This document shows, one piece after another, positions 16,313-26,317 of a DNA stretch of 64,000 nucleotides. Origin of the DNA: Cupriavidus sp. AU9028 (GTDB lineage: Bacteria > Pseudomonadota > Gammaproteobacteria > Burkholderiales > Burkholderiaceae); contig NZ_JAIMCG010000005.1 of the NCBI RefSeq assembly GCF_019795295.1, positions 124,001 through 188,000 on the forward strand, read 5' to 3'. The position numbers were made by a program, and so were the translations under genes. The notes under the pieces were generated by a model. That model worked only from the letters and a program-made list of their open reading frames with translations. It searched no databases and had not been told where the DNA came from. Numbering within the stretch: position 1 is the first letter of the stretch; each line of letters starts with the position of its first letter.

Positions 16313-16332
16313 CCGTCCGCTGCATGTAGAAC

Positions 16333-16365
16333 CCGCCGGCCCGAGCGCGATGCTCGGGCCGGCGG
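16333..16365. terminator. Strong hairpin between convergent genes
   Basis: A perfect 14-bp stem, CCGCCGGCCCGAGC with GCTCGGGCCGGCGG, and a five-base loop, between the convergent reductase (stop 16312) and thioesterase (stop 16376). No T-run follows on either side. It likely acts as a bidirectional terminator or 3' end stabiliser. Confidence 0.65.
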
Positions 16366-16375
16366 TCCTGCGCCG

Positions 16376-16873
16376 TTAGCTGGTCAGCGCCGGTGCAATC
16401 ACTTCATACTCGCGCACCCGCTCCAGGATTTCCTTCGGAAAGCGCGTGATGCGCTTGTCCTTCCCGGCGAAGACGATCTGCTGGTAGCCCATCGATACCG
16501 GGCGGCCTTCCACCGAGAAGCGAAAGAGCAGATACGCCGAGCACTGCCGCACCTGGAAGGTGTTCAGGTGGCAGTCGACGCGCTGGAAGGGGAAGGTCTC
16601 CTCGACATACTCCTGATGAGCCCGCTTGGTGACGAACACGCCGTCCGCCGCGAGCAGGTTGCCATGGATGCACTCATGGAACCAGCGTTCGCGGCAGATG
16701 CCCTGCCACTCGAAGTAGCGGGCGAAGTAAGTGTTCATGAACGCATTCGAGTCCTTCAGATAGATATCGATGGCGTGGTGAAACGTCTTCTGAGGTGTGG
16801 TCTCGACCAGATCATGGGGCAGCACCACGGCGCCACGGTTCAGGATTTGGGGGATCACGTCTCGCATCTGCAT
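16376..16873 (-). CDS. Hotdog-fold acyl-CoA thioesterase
   Basis: A 165-residue protein with the hotdog thioesterase pattern: NTYFARYFEWQGICRERWF holds the Asn/Tyr and Glu positions seen in 4-hydroxybenzoyl-CoA- and enediyne-type thioesterases, followed by the strand EETFPFQRVDCHLNTFQVR. It should hydrolyse an acyl-CoA or acyl carrier protein ester in the cytosol. The ATG at 16871-16873 has GGAG about 7 bases upstream; the reading frame extends upstream without a good start. It is divergent from the GntR gene (about 245 bp) and may be under that regulator's control. Substrate unknown. Confidence 0.75.
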   Translation of the reverse strand: MQMRDVIPQILNRGAVVLPHDLVETTPQKTFHHAIDIYLKDSNAFMNTYFARYFEWQGICRERWFHECIHGNLLAADGVFVTKRAHQEYVEETFPFQRVDCHLNTFQVRQCSAYLLFRFSVEGRPVSMGYQQIVFAGKDKRITRFPKEILERVREYEVIAPALTS

Positions 16874-17072
16874 GGAAATACTCCAGTATCGAAATGGCTG
16901 CTGGCGGCAGCCGCGCCTGCCCGCAAGCGGGGCATGGTGCATTCTCAGTGCAATGGCGGCGTAGGCGTCACCGCACGGAGAGGGGAATAGAAAGAGTGTT
17001 CGAGCGCACATGCGAGGCTGGCCTTGCCCTGAGGCCCCGGCCTCACTTCCTGGGTCGCCGGGTGCCGGTAAA

Positions 17073-17097
17073 CCCTAGTGGTCTAGGGACCTAGACC
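17073..17097. promoter_or_regulatory. Overlapping palindromic operators before the GntR gene
   Basis: Two overlapping inverted repeats: CCCTAG-TGGT-CTAGGG (17073-17088) and GGTCTAGG-GA-CCTAGACC (17080-17097, perfect 8-bp arms). GntR/HutC proteins bind short palindromes of this size. The position, 22-46 bp before the listed GntR start, suggests autoregulation and perhaps control of the divergent thioesterase. Confidence 0.6.
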
Positions 17098-17118
17098 TTT
17101 GTAGAGTGGGACATTCTC

Positions 17119-18054
17119 GTGGCGTCGAACGCCGCGGCTTTCCTTGCTCCCATGCCCCCTCGCCACGCCGCCTCCGTTTCTTCGCCTGCCCGGGACGACC
17201 CCACGCCCCTGCGCGGCGATACCGTGGCGACCCCGGCCGCCGGCGCCCCCGCGGCGGCATCGATGCCGGACCCGCTCAGCGCGCTGCTGGCCCGCAGCCG
17301 GCAGCCGGTCTACCTGCAGCTGGCAACCATCCTGCGCCGGCGCATCGAGCGGGCCGAGTGGCGCGAAGGCGAGCGCATCCCCTCGCTGGACGCGCTCTGT
17401 CGCGAGTACGGCGTCGCGCGCATGACCATGCACCATGCGCTTTCGGTCCTCGATGGCGAAGGCCTGCTGCAGCGCTCGCGCGGGCGCGGCACCTTCGTCA
17501 GCGCATCCCGGCCCGCGCGCAAGCCGTTGCGCCTGCCCGTCACCTGGGACGAAGCGATCGAAGTGGGCGAACGGCTTGGCACCGAGGCGCTGCTGGAACC
17601 GGGCCAGACCGTGTCGCTGCCGCAGGATCTGGGCATGCCGTGCGATGCCCGGCGCGCACCGGCATACCGCTTCCTGCGCCGGCTGCACCGGGTGGACGGG
17701 CGGCCGTTCGCCTTCGGCGAGGTCTATATCGAGGACGAACTGTTCGCGCGCGAGCCGGGCGCCTTCCGCCAGGGCGCGACCGTGCCGGTGCTCGACCGGC
17801 TGGCCGGCGTGCGCATCGGCGCCGCGCGCCAGCGACTGTCGATCCTGACTGCGGGCGCGGATTCCGCGGCCGCGCTGGAGCTGCCGGTGGGAGCGCCGGT
17901 GGCCGAGCTGCGCCGCTTTGCCTGCGTCGACGATCGACTGGTCTATTTCGCGCGCATCGAATTCCCGACCGAGTTCGTTTGCCTGGATTTCGATCTGCTC
18001 GCGCCGCGCGGGCGCGCCACCCCATCCAACCACCATCCAGACACCAAGGACTGA
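17119..18054 (+). CDS. GntR-family (HutC-like) transcriptional regulator
   Basis: A 311-residue regulator. The winged helix-turn-helix lies at about 60-125 (PVYLQLATILRRRIE, GERIPSLDALCREYGVARMTMHHALSVL) and a UTRA-type ligand domain at about 150-290, whose core includes RFLRRLHRVDGRPFAFGEVYI. This order marks the HutC subfamily, which senses small metabolites. The first 50 residues are Ala/Pro-rich, so the true start may be later; GTG 17119, ATG 17152 and ATG 17263 are all possible, none with a good ribosome site. The TPP enzyme starts 9 bp after its stop and is probably regulated by it. Confidence 0.85.
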   Translation: MASNAAAFLAPMPPRHAASVSSPARDDPTPLRGDTVATPAAGAPAAASMPDPLSALLARSRQPVYLQLATILRRRIERAEWREGERIPSLDALCREYGVARMTMHHALSVLDGEGLLQRSRGRGTFVSASRPARKPLRLPVTWDEAIEVGERLGTEALLEPGQTVSLPQDLGMPCDARRAPAYRFLRRLHRVDGRPFAFGEVYIEDELFAREPGAFRQGATVPVLDRLAGVRIGAARQRLSILTAGADSAAALELPVGAPVAELRRFACVDDRLVYFARIEFPTEFVCLDFDLLAPRGRATPSNHHPDTKD

Positions 18055-18063
18055 GGACGACAC

Positions 18064-19662
18064 ATGCAGAACAACGACTCCCCTCCCGCCGCCATGCATA
18101 ACACCGGTGATGCCGCGCAGACGATGAATGGCGCCGAGAGCCTGGTCAGGACGCTGCTGGCCTGTGGCGTGGACACCTGCTTTGCCAACCCCGGCACCAG
18201 CGAGATGCACTTCGTCGCGGCGCTGGACCGGATCCCGGGCATGCGCTGCGTGCTCGGTCTCTTCGAAGGTGTGGTGACGGGCGCCGCGGACGGCTACGCC
18301 CGGATGGCGGACAAGCCCGCCGCGACGCTGCTGCATTGCGGGCCGGGTCTTGCCAATGGGCTGGCCAACCTGCACAACGCGCGCCGCGCGCAGACGCCGA
18401 TCGTCAACCTGATCGGCGACCAGGCGACCTATCACCGGCCGCTGGACGCGCCGCTGACCGCGGACACCGAGGGCTGGGCGCGACCGGTCTCGATATGGAC
18501 CCGCACCGCGCAGCGCGCCGACCAGGTGGGCGCGGATGCAGCCGCCGCAGTGCAGGCGGCACGCACCGCGCCGGGCGGCGTCGCGAGTCTGATCCTGCCA
18601 TCGGATGTGTGCTGGGATGCCGGCGGGCGCGTCGCCCAGCCGCTGCCCGACGTGCCGGTGCCGCGGGTATCGCCCGATGCGATCGAGCATGCGGCGCGCC
18701 TGCTGCGCTCGGGCCAGCCGACACTGCTCGTGCTGGCTGGCTCGGCCCTGCGCCAGCAGGCGCTTGCCGACGCGCACCGCATTGCGGCCGCGACCGACGC
18801 CAGATTGATCACGCCGATGTCGAACGCGCGGGTGTCGCGCGGACGCGGCCGGCTGGCGGTGGAGCGCATTCCCTATGTCGGCGATATCGCGCGCAGCAAG
18901 CTCGCCGGCATCCGCAACGTCATCCTCGTCGGCGCGCCGGCCCCCGTCACCTTCTTTGCGTATCCGGGCAAGTCGGCACGTCCGTATCCGGAGGACGCGT
19001 TGATCCATGTGCTGGCGCGACCGGAAGAGGACCTGGCCGATGCGTTGGCGCGACTGGCCGATGCCGTTGGCGGCCGTCCGGTGCAATTGAGTGACGTGCC
19101 CGCGCCCACCGAGTTGCCCAGGGGCGCGGTGACCTCCGAAGCCGTGGCGCAATCGTTGGCGGTGCTGATTCCGGAGCAGGCGGTAGTCGTCGAGGAGAGT
19201 GTCAGCTTCGGCCGCGCCTTCTATCCGGGCACCGTGCATGCGGCCCCGCACGACTGGCTGCAATTGACGGGCGGCGCCATTGGCGAGGGCCTGCCGCTGG
19301 CAGTCGGCGCGGCAGTGGCGTGTCCCGACCGCCGGGTGGTGGCGCTGCAGGCGGACGGCTCCGGCATGTACACGCTGCAGTCGCTGTGGACCATGGCGCG
19401 CGAGCAGCTGGATGTGACCGTGGTGGTGCTGGCCAACCGCAAGTACGCGATCCTGCTGGGCGAACTGGCCGGCGTGGGGGCCAACCCGGGCAAGACGGCG
19501 CTGGACATGCTCGACATCGGCAATCCCGACCTGGCCTGGGTCAAGCTGGCCGAGGGCATGGGCGTCGAAGCGGCGCGCGCGGTGGACATGGAACAGTTCG
19601 CCGAACTGTTCGCCGCCGGCAACAAGCGCAAGGGGCCGTTCCTGATCGAACTGGTGATCTGA
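18064..19662 (+). CDS. Thiamine-diphosphate enzyme, acetolactate synthase-like
   Basis: A 532-residue TPP-dependent enzyme with three domains. The N-terminal PYR domain has FANPGTSEMHF and the catalytic Glu in GLFEGVVTGAADGYAR. A central domain covers about 200-330. The C-terminal PP domain has QADGSGMYTLQSLW and ANRKYAIL in place of the usual GDG...NN motif. The sequence HCGPGLANGLANLHNA resembles benzoylformate decarboxylase and the unassigned acetolactate-synthase-like group more than true IlvB. It likely decarboxylates a 2-oxo acid or ligates aldehydes. No small regulatory subunit gene is nearby, which argues against branched-chain amino acid synthesis. Confidence 0.85.
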   Translation: MQNNDSPPAAMHNTGDAAQTMNGAESLVRTLLACGVDTCFANPGTSEMHFVAALDRIPGMRCVLGLFEGVVTGAADGYARMADKPAATLLHCGPGLANGLANLHNARRAQTPIVNLIGDQATYHRPLDAPLTADTEGWARPVSIWTRTAQRADQVGADAAAAVQAARTAPGGVASLILPSDVCWDAGGRVAQPLPDVPVPRVSPDAIEHAARLLRSGQPTLLVLAGSALRQQALADAHRIAAATDARLITPMSNARVSRGRGRLAVERIPYVGDIARSKLAGIRNVILVGAPAPVTFFAYPGKSARPYPEDALIHVLARPEEDLADALARLADAVGGRPVQLSDVPAPTELPRGAVTSEAVAQSLAVLIPEQAVVVEESVSFGRAFYPGTVHAAPHDWLQLTGGAIGEGLPLAVGAAVACPDRRVVALQADGSGMYTLQSLWTMAREQLDVTVVVLANRKYAILLGELAGVGANPGKTALDMLDIGNPDLAWVKLAEGMGVEAARAVDMEQFAELFAAGNKRKGPFLIELVI

Positions 19663-19764
19663 GCGGGTCGCGGCGGGGCGGGGGAGAGGGCCGACGAGCG
19701 CTCCCATCGGCCACCCCTCGTCATGCACCCCGCCCATACCCGCCATGCAGATTCCGCCAATCGC

Positions 19765-19794
19765 TTGGTGCGGATTTGAAGGCCCGCCTACAAT
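19765..19794 (+). promoter_or_regulatory. Candidate sigma-70 promoter for the phosphatase gene
   Basis: TTGGTG (19765-19770) and TACAAT (19789-19794) are separated by 18 bp and lie about 50 bp before the ATG at 19843. The hexamers fit the consensus at four and five positions. No transcript evidence is available. Confidence 0.35.
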
Positions 19795-19842
19795 CGCCGC
19801 AAATCCCGGCACCTCGCCGATCCTTCACGAGGTCACCACATC

Positions 19843-20523
19843 ATGGCAATGCTCTTTCTCGTGCGCCACGGACAGGCCTCGTTCGGCGCCGCCAACTACG
19901 ACTGCCTGTCCGCCAACGGACGCCAGCAGTCGCGCTGGCTTGGCGAGTACTTCCTTGAGCGCGGCGTGACGTTCCACCGCGCCATCGCCGGCTCGCTGGT
20001 CCGCCAGCAGGACACCGCCAGTGAAATCCTGGCGGCGATGGGCGAGGCCGGCGCGGGCCTGGAGATCGAGACGCATCCCGGCTTCAACGAATACGACGGC
20101 GAAGCGCTCTATTGCGCGCACACCGGGGGCGCCGACCACCGGGCGCACCAGAACGGCGACTATGCGGATTACTGGCGCACCTTCCGCGCCGCCTTCGCGG
20201 CATGGACGGCGGGCACGCTGCACGGCATGCCCGAGAGCTGGGAGGAATTCGGCAAGCGTGTGGCCGCCGGCCTGCTGCACGGCGCCGAGGGCGCGGGCCG
20301 CGAGGACGCGATCCTGGTGGTCAGTTCCGGCGGAGCGATCGGGCGGGCGGTGGCCGACCTGCTGCACGCGCCGGCGCAAACCGCGATCGAACTGAACCTG
20401 CAGTTCCGCAACACCGCCTTCTGCGAAATCATCTGCGGCCGCAATACCCAGCGGCTGCTCAGCTTCAACAACATTCCCCATCTGGAGCGGGCCGACCGGC
20501 GCGAGGCCATTACCTTCGCCTGA
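19843..20523 (+). CDS. Histidine phosphatase (phosphoglycerate mutase-like)
   Basis: A 226-residue member of the histidine phosphatase superfamily. The catalytic motif VRHGQASFG is at residues 7-15 and the second conserved region VVSSGGAIGRAVADLL is in the C-terminal third, although the second catalytic His expected there is replaced by Gly-Gly. Such proteins remove phosphate from small molecules or proteins through a phospho-His. A GAGG site precedes ATG 19843; ATG 19849 is a close alternative. It is followed after 36 bp by an enoyl-CoA hydratase gene, so the two are probably co-transcribed. Substrate unknown. Confidence 0.82.
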   Translation: MAMLFLVRHGQASFGAANYDCLSANGRQQSRWLGEYFLERGVTFHRAIAGSLVRQQDTASEILAAMGEAGAGLEIETHPGFNEYDGEALYCAHTGGADHRAHQNGDYADYWRTFRAAFAAWTAGTLHGMPESWEEFGKRVAAGLLHGAEGAGREDAILVVSSGGAIGRAVADLLHAPAQTAIELNLQFRNTAFCEIICGRNTQRLLSFNNIPHLERADRREAITFA

Positions 20524-20559
20524 TCGTCCCGCCCGCTGGCGATGCCGGAGACAGAACCG

Positions 20560-21429
20560 ATGACCGACCGCGTTTTCGAGACCCTTGGCTATGCCGTGGC
20601 CGACGGCGTTGCCACCGTCACGCTGAACCGCCCGGAGCGCATGAACGCGTTCAATGCGGTGATGATGGCCGAGCTGCTCGATGTCTTCGACATGACCGAC
20701 GCCGACGATGCCGTGCGCGCGGTAGTGGTGACGGGGGCCGGCCGCGCCTTCTGTGCAGGCGCCGATCTGGCCTCCGGCGGCGAGACCTTCGACTACGAGA
20801 AGCGTTACGGCGCCCCCGCCCAGCAGCCGCACCGCGATGGCGGCGGCCGCGTGGTGCTGCGCATCTACCGCTCGCTGAAGCCGGTGATCGCGGCCATCAA
20901 CGGCGCAGCGGTCGGGGTCGGCGTGACCATGCAGCTGCCAATGGATATCCGGCTGGCCTCAACCGAGGCGAAGTTCGGTTTCGTGTTCGCGCGGCGCGGG
21001 ATCACGCCCGAGGCCGCGTCGTCGTGGTTCCTGCCGCGCCTGGTCGGAGTCTCCACCGCGCTGGAATGGTGCTGTACCGGACGGGTCTTCTCCGCGCAGG
21101 AGGCGCTGGAGCGCGGGCTGGTCCGCTCGCTGCATGCGCCCGACGAACTGCTGCCGGCAGCCATGGCGCTGGCCCGGGAGATCGCCGACAATGCCGCCCC
21201 GGTGTCGGTGGCGATGGCGCGCCAGATGATCTGGAGGATGGCCGGCGCCAGCCATCCGATGGAGGCGCACCGGCTGGACAGCCGCGCGATCCAGTCGCGT
21301 GGCCGGTCCGACGATGCGAAGGAGGGGATCGAGGCCTTCCTGCAGAAGCGGCCGGCGGCGTTCCCGCAAACCGTGTCGCGGGACTTGCCGGACTTCTTCG
21401 ACTGGCGCAGCGAACCGCCCTTCGCCTGA
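20560..21429 (+). CDS. Enoyl-CoA hydratase/isomerase family protein
   Basis: A 289-residue crotonase-fold enzyme. Core motifs are VTLNRPERMNAFNAVMMAEL, the oxyanion segment VVVTGAGRAFCAGADL, and INGAAVGVGVTMQLPMDIRLAS followed by FGFVFARRGITPEAASSWFLPRL. The Glu at about 137 in RRGITPEAAS occupies the second catalytic position; the first catalytic Glu of hydratases (the GGGCE-type segment) is not obvious (AVGVGVT), so isomerase or other activity is possible. Start 20560 was chosen for the GGAG nine bases upstream; ATG 20542 is six codons earlier. It likely takes part in breakdown of an acyl-CoA. It converges on EF-G. Confidence 0.87.
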   Translation: MTDRVFETLGYAVADGVATVTLNRPERMNAFNAVMMAELLDVFDMTDADDAVRAVVVTGAGRAFCAGADLASGGETFDYEKRYGAPAQQPHRDGGGRVVLRIYRSLKPVIAAINGAAVGVGVTMQLPMDIRLASTEAKFGFVFARRGITPEAASSWFLPRLVGVSTALEWCCTGRVFSAQEALERGLVRSLHAPDELLPAAMALAREIADNAAPVSVAMARQMIWRMAGASHPMEAHRLDSRAIQSRGRSDDAKEGIEAFLQKRPAAFPQTVSRDLPDFFDWRSEPPFA

Positions 21430-21440
21430 AGGGCGGCTGC

Positions 21441-21464
21441 CTTGCCTGCGACCCGGCAGGCAGG
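21441..21464. terminator. Hairpin between convergent genes
   Basis: GCCTGC (21444-21449) pairs with GCAGGC (21456-21461) around a six-base loop, extended by partial pairing outside, in the 35-bp gap between the enoyl-CoA hydratase and EF-G genes. No T-run is visible, so function as a terminator is tentative. Confidence 0.4.
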
Positions 21465-23567
21465 CTAGCGCCTGGCGCTCATCACCGTCTCCGACACGTT
21501 GACCGGCGCCTCGGCGTAGTGCTTGAACTCCATCGTGAAGGTCGCGCGGCCCTGCGTCAGCGAACGCAGCGAGGTCGAATAGCCGAACATCTCCGCCAGC
21601 GGCACTTCGGCGCGCACGATCTTGCCGCCGCCACCGGCGATCTCGTCCATGCCGTGCACGATGCCGCGCCGCGACGACAGGTCGCCCATCACGTTGCCGG
21701 TGAACTCCTCGGGCGTCTCCACTTCCACCGACATCATCGGTTCGAGCAGCACCGGACGGGCGCGGCGCATCGCGTCCTTGAATGCCATCGAGCCCGCCAT
21801 CCGGAACGCGTTCTCGTTCGAATCGACGTCGTGGTACGAGCCGAACACCAGCGTCACCTTGACGTCCACCACCGGGAAGCCGGCCAGGATGCCGGCGTTC
21901 AGCGTGTCCTGGATGCCCTTGTCCACCGCCGGGATGTACTCGCGCGGCACCACGCCGCCCTTGATTGCGTCGACGAACTCGTAGCCCTTGCCCTGCGGCT
22001 GCGGCTCCAGGTCGATCACCACGTGGCCGTACTGGCCGCGCCCGCCCGACTGCTTGATGAACTTGCCTTCGACATCCTTGACCGCCTGCCGGATGGTCTC
22101 GCGGTAGGCGACCTGCGGCTTGCCGACCGACGCCTCGACGTTGAACTCGCGCTTCATCCGGTCCACCAGGATTTCCAGATGCAGCTCGCCCATGCCGGAA
22201 ATGATGGTCTGTCCCGATTCCTCGTCGGTCTTGACCCGGAACGACGGATCTTCCTGTGCCAGCCGGTTCAGCGCGATGCCCATCTTCTCCTGGTCGGCCT
22301 TGGTCTTCGGCTCCACTGCCTGCGAGATCACCGGCTCGGGGAAAATCATCCGTTCGAGGATGATCACGTTGGCCGGGTCGCACAGCGTGTCGCCCGTGGT
22401 CGCTTCCTTCAGCCCCACGGCCGCGGCGATATCGCCGGCACGCACTTCCTTGATCTCGTTGCGCGTGTTGGCGTGCATCTGCAGGATGCGTCCCAGCCGC
22501 TCGCGCCTGGACTTCACCGGGTTGTAGACCGTGTCGCCGGAGTTGACCACGCCGGAATAGACCCGGAAGAAGATCAGTTGCCCGACAAACGGATCGGTCA
22601 TGATCTTGAAGGCCAGCGCCGAGAAGGGCTCGTCGTCGTTCGGATGACGTTCGGCTTCGCCGTCGTCCTCGGTGTGGCCGAGGATCGCCGGCACATCGGC
22701 GGGGGAGGGCAGGTAGTCCACCACGGCGTCCAGCATCGCCTGCACGCCCTTGTTCTTGAACGCGCTGCCGCACAGCATCGGCACGATCTCGTTGGCGATG
22801 GTGCGCTGGCGCAGCGCGCTCTTGATCTCCGCCTCGGTCAGCGGTTCGCCGCCCAGGTACTTGTCCAGCAGCGTCTCGTTGGCCTCGGCCGCGGCCTCGA
22901 CCATGCGCTCGCGCCATGTATTGGCCGTCTCGACGAGTTCGGCCGGGATCTCGCGGTACTCGAAGCGCACACCCTGGCTCGCCTCGTCCCAGACGATTGC
23001 CTGCATCCTGACCAGATCGACCACACCCAGGAAGTGATCCTCGGCGCCAATGGGAATCTGCACCGGCACCGCCACGCCCTTGAGCCGTTCGGCGATCTGC
23101 TCGCGCACCCGGAAGAAGTCGGCGCCGACACGGTCCATCTTGTTGACGAACGCGATGCGCGGCACCTTGTACTTGTTGGCCTGGCGCCAGACCGTCTCCG
23201 ACTGTGGCTGCACGCCGCCGACGGCATCGTAGACCATGCAGGCGCCGTCGAGTACGCGCATCGAGCGCTCGACCTCGATGGTGAAGTCGACGTGCCCAGG
23301 CGTGTCGATGATGTTGATCCGATGCTCGGGATAGTTGCCGGCCATGCCCTTCCAGAACACGGTGGTCGCAGCCGACGTGATCGTGATGCCGCGTTCCTGT
23401 TCCTGCTCCATCCAGTCCATGGTCGCGGCGCCCTCGTGTACTTCGCCGAGCTTGTGGCTGACCCCGGTATAGAACAGGATGCGTTCCGTCGTGGTGGTCT
23501 TGCCGGCGTCGATGTGCGCGCTGATGCCGATGTTGCGGTAACGCTCGATGGGAGTCTTGCGGGGCAC
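21465..23567 (-). CDS. fusA: Translation elongation factor G (orphan copy)
   Basis: A 700-residue EF-G, the GTPase that moves tRNA and mRNA through the ribosome. G1 is [13 protein letters not shown] (17-29), G3 DTPGHVDF and G4 NKMD, followed by domains II-V; domain IV carries [11 protein letters not shown] and the C-terminus [20 protein letters not shown], all intact. Translation starts at GTG (23565-23567) behind a GGAGG site at 23574-23578. It is not beside rpsL, rpsG or tuf, so this is probably a second fusA copy outside the str operon. Such copies are known in Burkholderiales. Whether it is housekeeping or specialised cannot be told from this window. Confidence 0.95.
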   Translation of the reverse strand: MPRKTPIERYRNIGISAHIDAGKTTTTERILFYTGVSHKLGEVHEGAATMDWMEQEQERGITITSAATTVFWKGMAGNYPEHRINIIDTPGHVDFTIEVERSMRVLDGACMVYDAVGGVQPQSETVWRQANKYKVPRIAFVNKMDRVGADFFRVREQIAERLKGVAVPVQIPIGAEDHFLGVVDLVRMQAIVWDEASQGVRFEYREIPAELVETANTWRERMVEAAAEANETLLDKYLGGEPLTEAEIKSALRQRTIANEIVPMLCGSAFKNKGVQAMLDAVVDYLPSPADVPAILGHTEDDGEAERHPNDDEPFSALAFKIMTDPFVGQLIFFRVYSGVVNSGDTVYNPVKSRRERLGRILQMHANTRNEIKEVRAGDIAAAVGLKEATTGDTLCDPANVIILERMIFPEPVISQAVEPKTKADQEKMGIALNRLAQEDPSFRVKTDEESGQTIISGMGELHLEILVDRMKREFNVEASVGKPQVAYRETIRQAVKDVEGKFIKQSGGRGQYGHVVIDLEPQPQGKGYEFVDAIKGGVVPREYIPAVDKGIQDTLNAGILAGFPVVDVKVTLVFGSYHDVDSNENAFRMAGSMAFKDAMRRARPVLLEPMMSVEVETPEEFTGNVMGDLSSRRGIVHGMDEIAGGGGKIVRAEVPLAEMFGYSTSLRSLTQGRATFTMEFKHYAEAPVNVSETVMSARR

Positions 23568-23869
23568 GGCCAACCTCCTGAAGAAGTGGGAAGCTAGAGT
23601 AGCACTTCTGCGGCGCCGGCGTTGGCCGCACCACTCAGGTGCGAGCAAGGGACGGGCCAGCCCGGGCACGACCGGTCCGGGGGCGTTGCGGCGCTGGCGG
23701 CCGGATGTCGGGCGGGTGCCGGAACCGGCATGTCGGCCAATCTCCGGTGCCGGCGCCGTCCACCATCGGCTACAGTGCCCCGGATAGGGTGTGCCGTCTG
23801 GCCACCGGGTTTCGCCAACACCGCGCACGGTGTCCGGCCCTCCGCTGCTGTCCCACTCCGAGAACGTCA
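23568..23869. other. Divergent intergenic region, EF-G / MscS
   Basis: 302 bp, GC-rich, with the EF-G ribosome site at one end. No further gene, clear promoter pair or palindrome was found. Confidence 0.4.
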
Positions 23870-26317
23870 ATGCTTGCTGGCACGCTCTCCGTTCCATTGC
23901 GCCTGTCCTTGCCGCATTGGCTGGCGATGGCGCTCCTGCTGCTGTGCACGTCGCTGCCCGCCTTTGCCCAGCAATCCGCTGCCGCGTCCACCCCGGGCGC
24001 GGCGGAACCCGGCGCTTCGGCTGCCCCGGCGAGCGCCCCTCTGGCGCAGTCGATCGACCATGTCATCCAGGCACTGCAGGACGAGCGCCAGCGCGAAGCC
24101 CTGGTTGGGCAGCTCCAGGCCCTGCGCGAAGGCGTGGCGGGCGGCGCCAGCGCGGCCCAGGTGCCTGCGTCCGAGGCGGACGCAGGCGGCGACGGTCTGG
24201 TCGGCGCCATCGCCGACGCGGTCGAGCAGGTTGACGACCGTTTGCGCAAGGACCGCGGGCCATGGCACTACTGGGGCTGGCGGCTGCGCTTCGCCCGGGA
24301 TGAGCTGCGTAGCGCGCTGCATAGCCATGGCGCCGGCAATCCGATGGTGTCGTTGCAGATGTTCGTGGTGGTGCTTGGGGGCTGGGTGGCCATCGCCGCG
24401 TTGCTGCATGCCGGCGCTGCGCGTGCCCGGTGGCCGGGCAAGCGCTGGCTGCAGCGCACCAGGCCACGGGGCGCGGGGGCGGCAGGGCCGCGGGCAGCCG
24501 CGCCCGAGACGGTGGCCGACGCCGCCGCACAAGCCGCCGCTCAAGCCGGTGCACAAGCCGCCGCTCAGGCCGCCGCCGGGACCGGCGCAGCACGGCAAGG
24601 ACCCCGCCAGGGATTGCCCCCGGTGCCGTCATGGACCGATGTCGCCATCTATATGCTGCGGCATGTCGGCCCGCTGGCAGTGGCCTTCGGCGTGACCATC
24701 TGGGTCACCTCGCGGCTGTCGCTGCAGTCGCCGGCCGGACTGATTGCGATGGCACTGGCTTACTCGGTGGTGGTCGGCGCGGTGCTGTCGGCGGTGTCGC
24801 AAACCTTGTTCGCCGTCTTCTCCGGCTCGCATCGTCAGGCCGCGGTGCGCGACCTGCATGGCCATTCACGCACGCTGCTGTTCGCCATCGGCGCAATGGC
24901 AGCGTTCGGCGATGCCGCGATCAATGCGCACATGGTCGCCGCACTCGGCGTGAACGCCGCCGCCGTGGCGTCGACGCTGGCCAATGTCGCCGCCGCCCTG
25001 CTGATGGCCTGGTTCTGCATCCGTTTCCGTCGCCCGGTCGGGCATCTGATTGCCAACCGGCCGCAGGGCTTCCGCCAGCAGCATCCCGCCATGACCGACC
25101 TGTTGCGGCTGATCGGCGCGACCTGGCATCTTCCCGCGCTGGTCATCGTCACCGCTTCGGTGATCGGTACGCTGATGGTTGCCGGCCAGGCCGACGACTA
25201 TCTGCGCCGCACCGTGATTTCGGTGGCGCTGATCGTCGTCGCGCTGATGCTGACCGTGTTCACCGGCCGCTCGCCCAAGGCGTCGCAGGGCCTGCAGCAG
25301 CGCCCCTGGCAGCGGCGCTCCATCTACGTCGCGCGTTTTGCCCGCTTCGCCATGACGCTGGTGCGTATCGGCATCTGGTTGACCTTCATCGAAATGGCGA
25401 GCCGCGTCTGGGGCAGCTCGATGCTGGAGCTGATGCAATCGACCGAGCTGGGCAGGCGCTTTGGCGACGCCATTTTTGGCGCGCTTGGCACCGTGCTGCT
25501 GGCGTGGCTGGTCTGGCTGCTGGTCGATACGGCGATCACCCAGGCGCTGTCGCCCAACCATGGCAGGGGGCAGCCCCCGAGCCTGCGCGCCAAGACCATC
25601 CTGCCCCTGCTGCGCAACGCCGTGCTGGTCGCGCTGCTGGTGATCGTGCTGATCGCGGTGCTGGCCAGCATCGGTGTCAACGTCACGCCGCTGCTGGCCG
25701 GCGCCGGCGTGGTCGGCCTGGCGATCGGGTTTGGCGCGCAGACCCTGGTCCAGGACCTGATCACGGGGCTGTTCATGGTCATCGAGGATTCGGTGGCCAT
25801 CGGCGATGTGATCGAACTGCCCGACCATAGCGGTACCGTCGAAGCGATGACGATCCGCACCGTCAAGCTGCGCGACGCAAAAGGGGCGCTGCACGTGCTG
25901 CCGTACAGCCAGATCAAGTCGGTGAAGAACCTTTCGCGCGGCCACGCGTTTGCGGTATTCAATATCGCGCTGCGCTACGACAGCGATTTCGACCGCGCGG
26001 TGGCACTGATCCGCGAGGCTGGCGCCGAGATTGCGGGAGACGTGCGCTATGCGCACAAGCTGCTGTCCGGGCTCGACATCCTCGGCCTGGATCGCTTCGA
26101 CCCGTCGGGGCCGGTGATCCTCGCCCAGTTCAAGACGCGACCGCTGGCCCAGTTCGAGATCACGCGGGCCTTCAACGGCACGCTGAAGCACAAGTTCGAC
26201 CAGGCCGGAATTCGAATGGCGTCGCCTTATATGACGCTACAGGTCGATGCGGCGAATCGCGGGCTCATCGGGGACAACGGGCAGGAGTTGCCGCAGGGAG
26301 TGGAGCCGGCCGCGTAG
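23870..26317 (+). CDS. Large MscS-family mechanosensitive channel
   Basis: An 815-residue membrane protein. A signal peptide (about 1-30, ending LPAFAQQ) leads into a periplasmic region, then roughly ten or eleven membrane segments, and a C-terminal MscS domain. The pore helix and cytosolic beta domain are clear: [20 protein letters not shown], then [19 protein letters not shown], as in MscS TM3 and the following beta region. Around residues 218-237 there is an Ala/Gln run ([19 protein letters not shown]) coded by short DNA repeats. Such channels release solutes under hypo-osmotic shock. The ATG at 23870 opens directly on the signal peptide. Confidence 0.88.
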   Translation: MLAGTLSVPLRLSLPHWLAMALLLLCTSLPAFAQQSAAASTPGAAEPGASAAPASAPLAQSIDHVIQALQDERQREALVGQLQALREGVAGGASAAQVPASEADAGGDGLVGAIADAVEQVDDRLRKDRGPWHYWGWRLRFARDELRSALHSHGAGNPMVSLQMFVVVLGGWVAIAALLHAGAARARWPGKRWLQRTRPRGAGAAGPRAAAPETVADAAAQAAAQAGAQAAAQAAAGTGAARQGPRQGLPPVPSWTDVAIYMLRHVGPLAVAFGVTIWVTSRLSLQSPAGLIAMALAYSVVVGAVLSAVSQTLFAVFSGSHRQAAVRDLHGHSRTLLFAIGAMAAFGDAAINAHMVAALGVNAAAVASTLANVAAALLMAWFCIRFRRPVGHLIANRPQGFRQQHPAMTDLLRLIGATWHLPALVIVTASVIGTLMVAGQADDYLRRTVISVALIVVALMLTVFTGRSPKASQGLQQRPWQRRSIYVARFARFAMTLVRIGIWLTFIEMASRVWGSSMLELMQSTELGRRFGDAIFGALGTVLLAWLVWLLVDTAITQALSPNHGRGQPPSLRAKTILPLLRNAVLVALLVIVLIAVLASIGVNVTPLLAGAGVVGLAIGFGAQTLVQDLITGLFMVIEDSVAIGDVIELPDHSGTVEAMTIRTVKLRDAKGALHVLPYSQIKSVKNLSRGHAFAVFNIALRYDSDFDRAVALIREAGAEIAGDVRYAHKLLSGLDILGLDRFDPSGPVILAQFKTRPLAQFEITRAFNGTLKHKFDQAGIRMASPYMTLQVDAANRGLIGDNGQELPQGVEPAA

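Noticed and set aside
18064-19662. Biosynthetic acetolactate synthase IlvB
   Set aside because: No ilvN or ilvC follows, and the PYR-domain motifs are closer to benzoylformate-decarboxylase-like proteins.
20112-23634. Very long open frames antisense or frameshifted to EF-G and enoyl-CoA hydratase (over 800 codons)
   Set aside because: They are reading-frame shadows common in GC-rich genes. They lack recognisable domains, while EF-G is complete on the minus strand.
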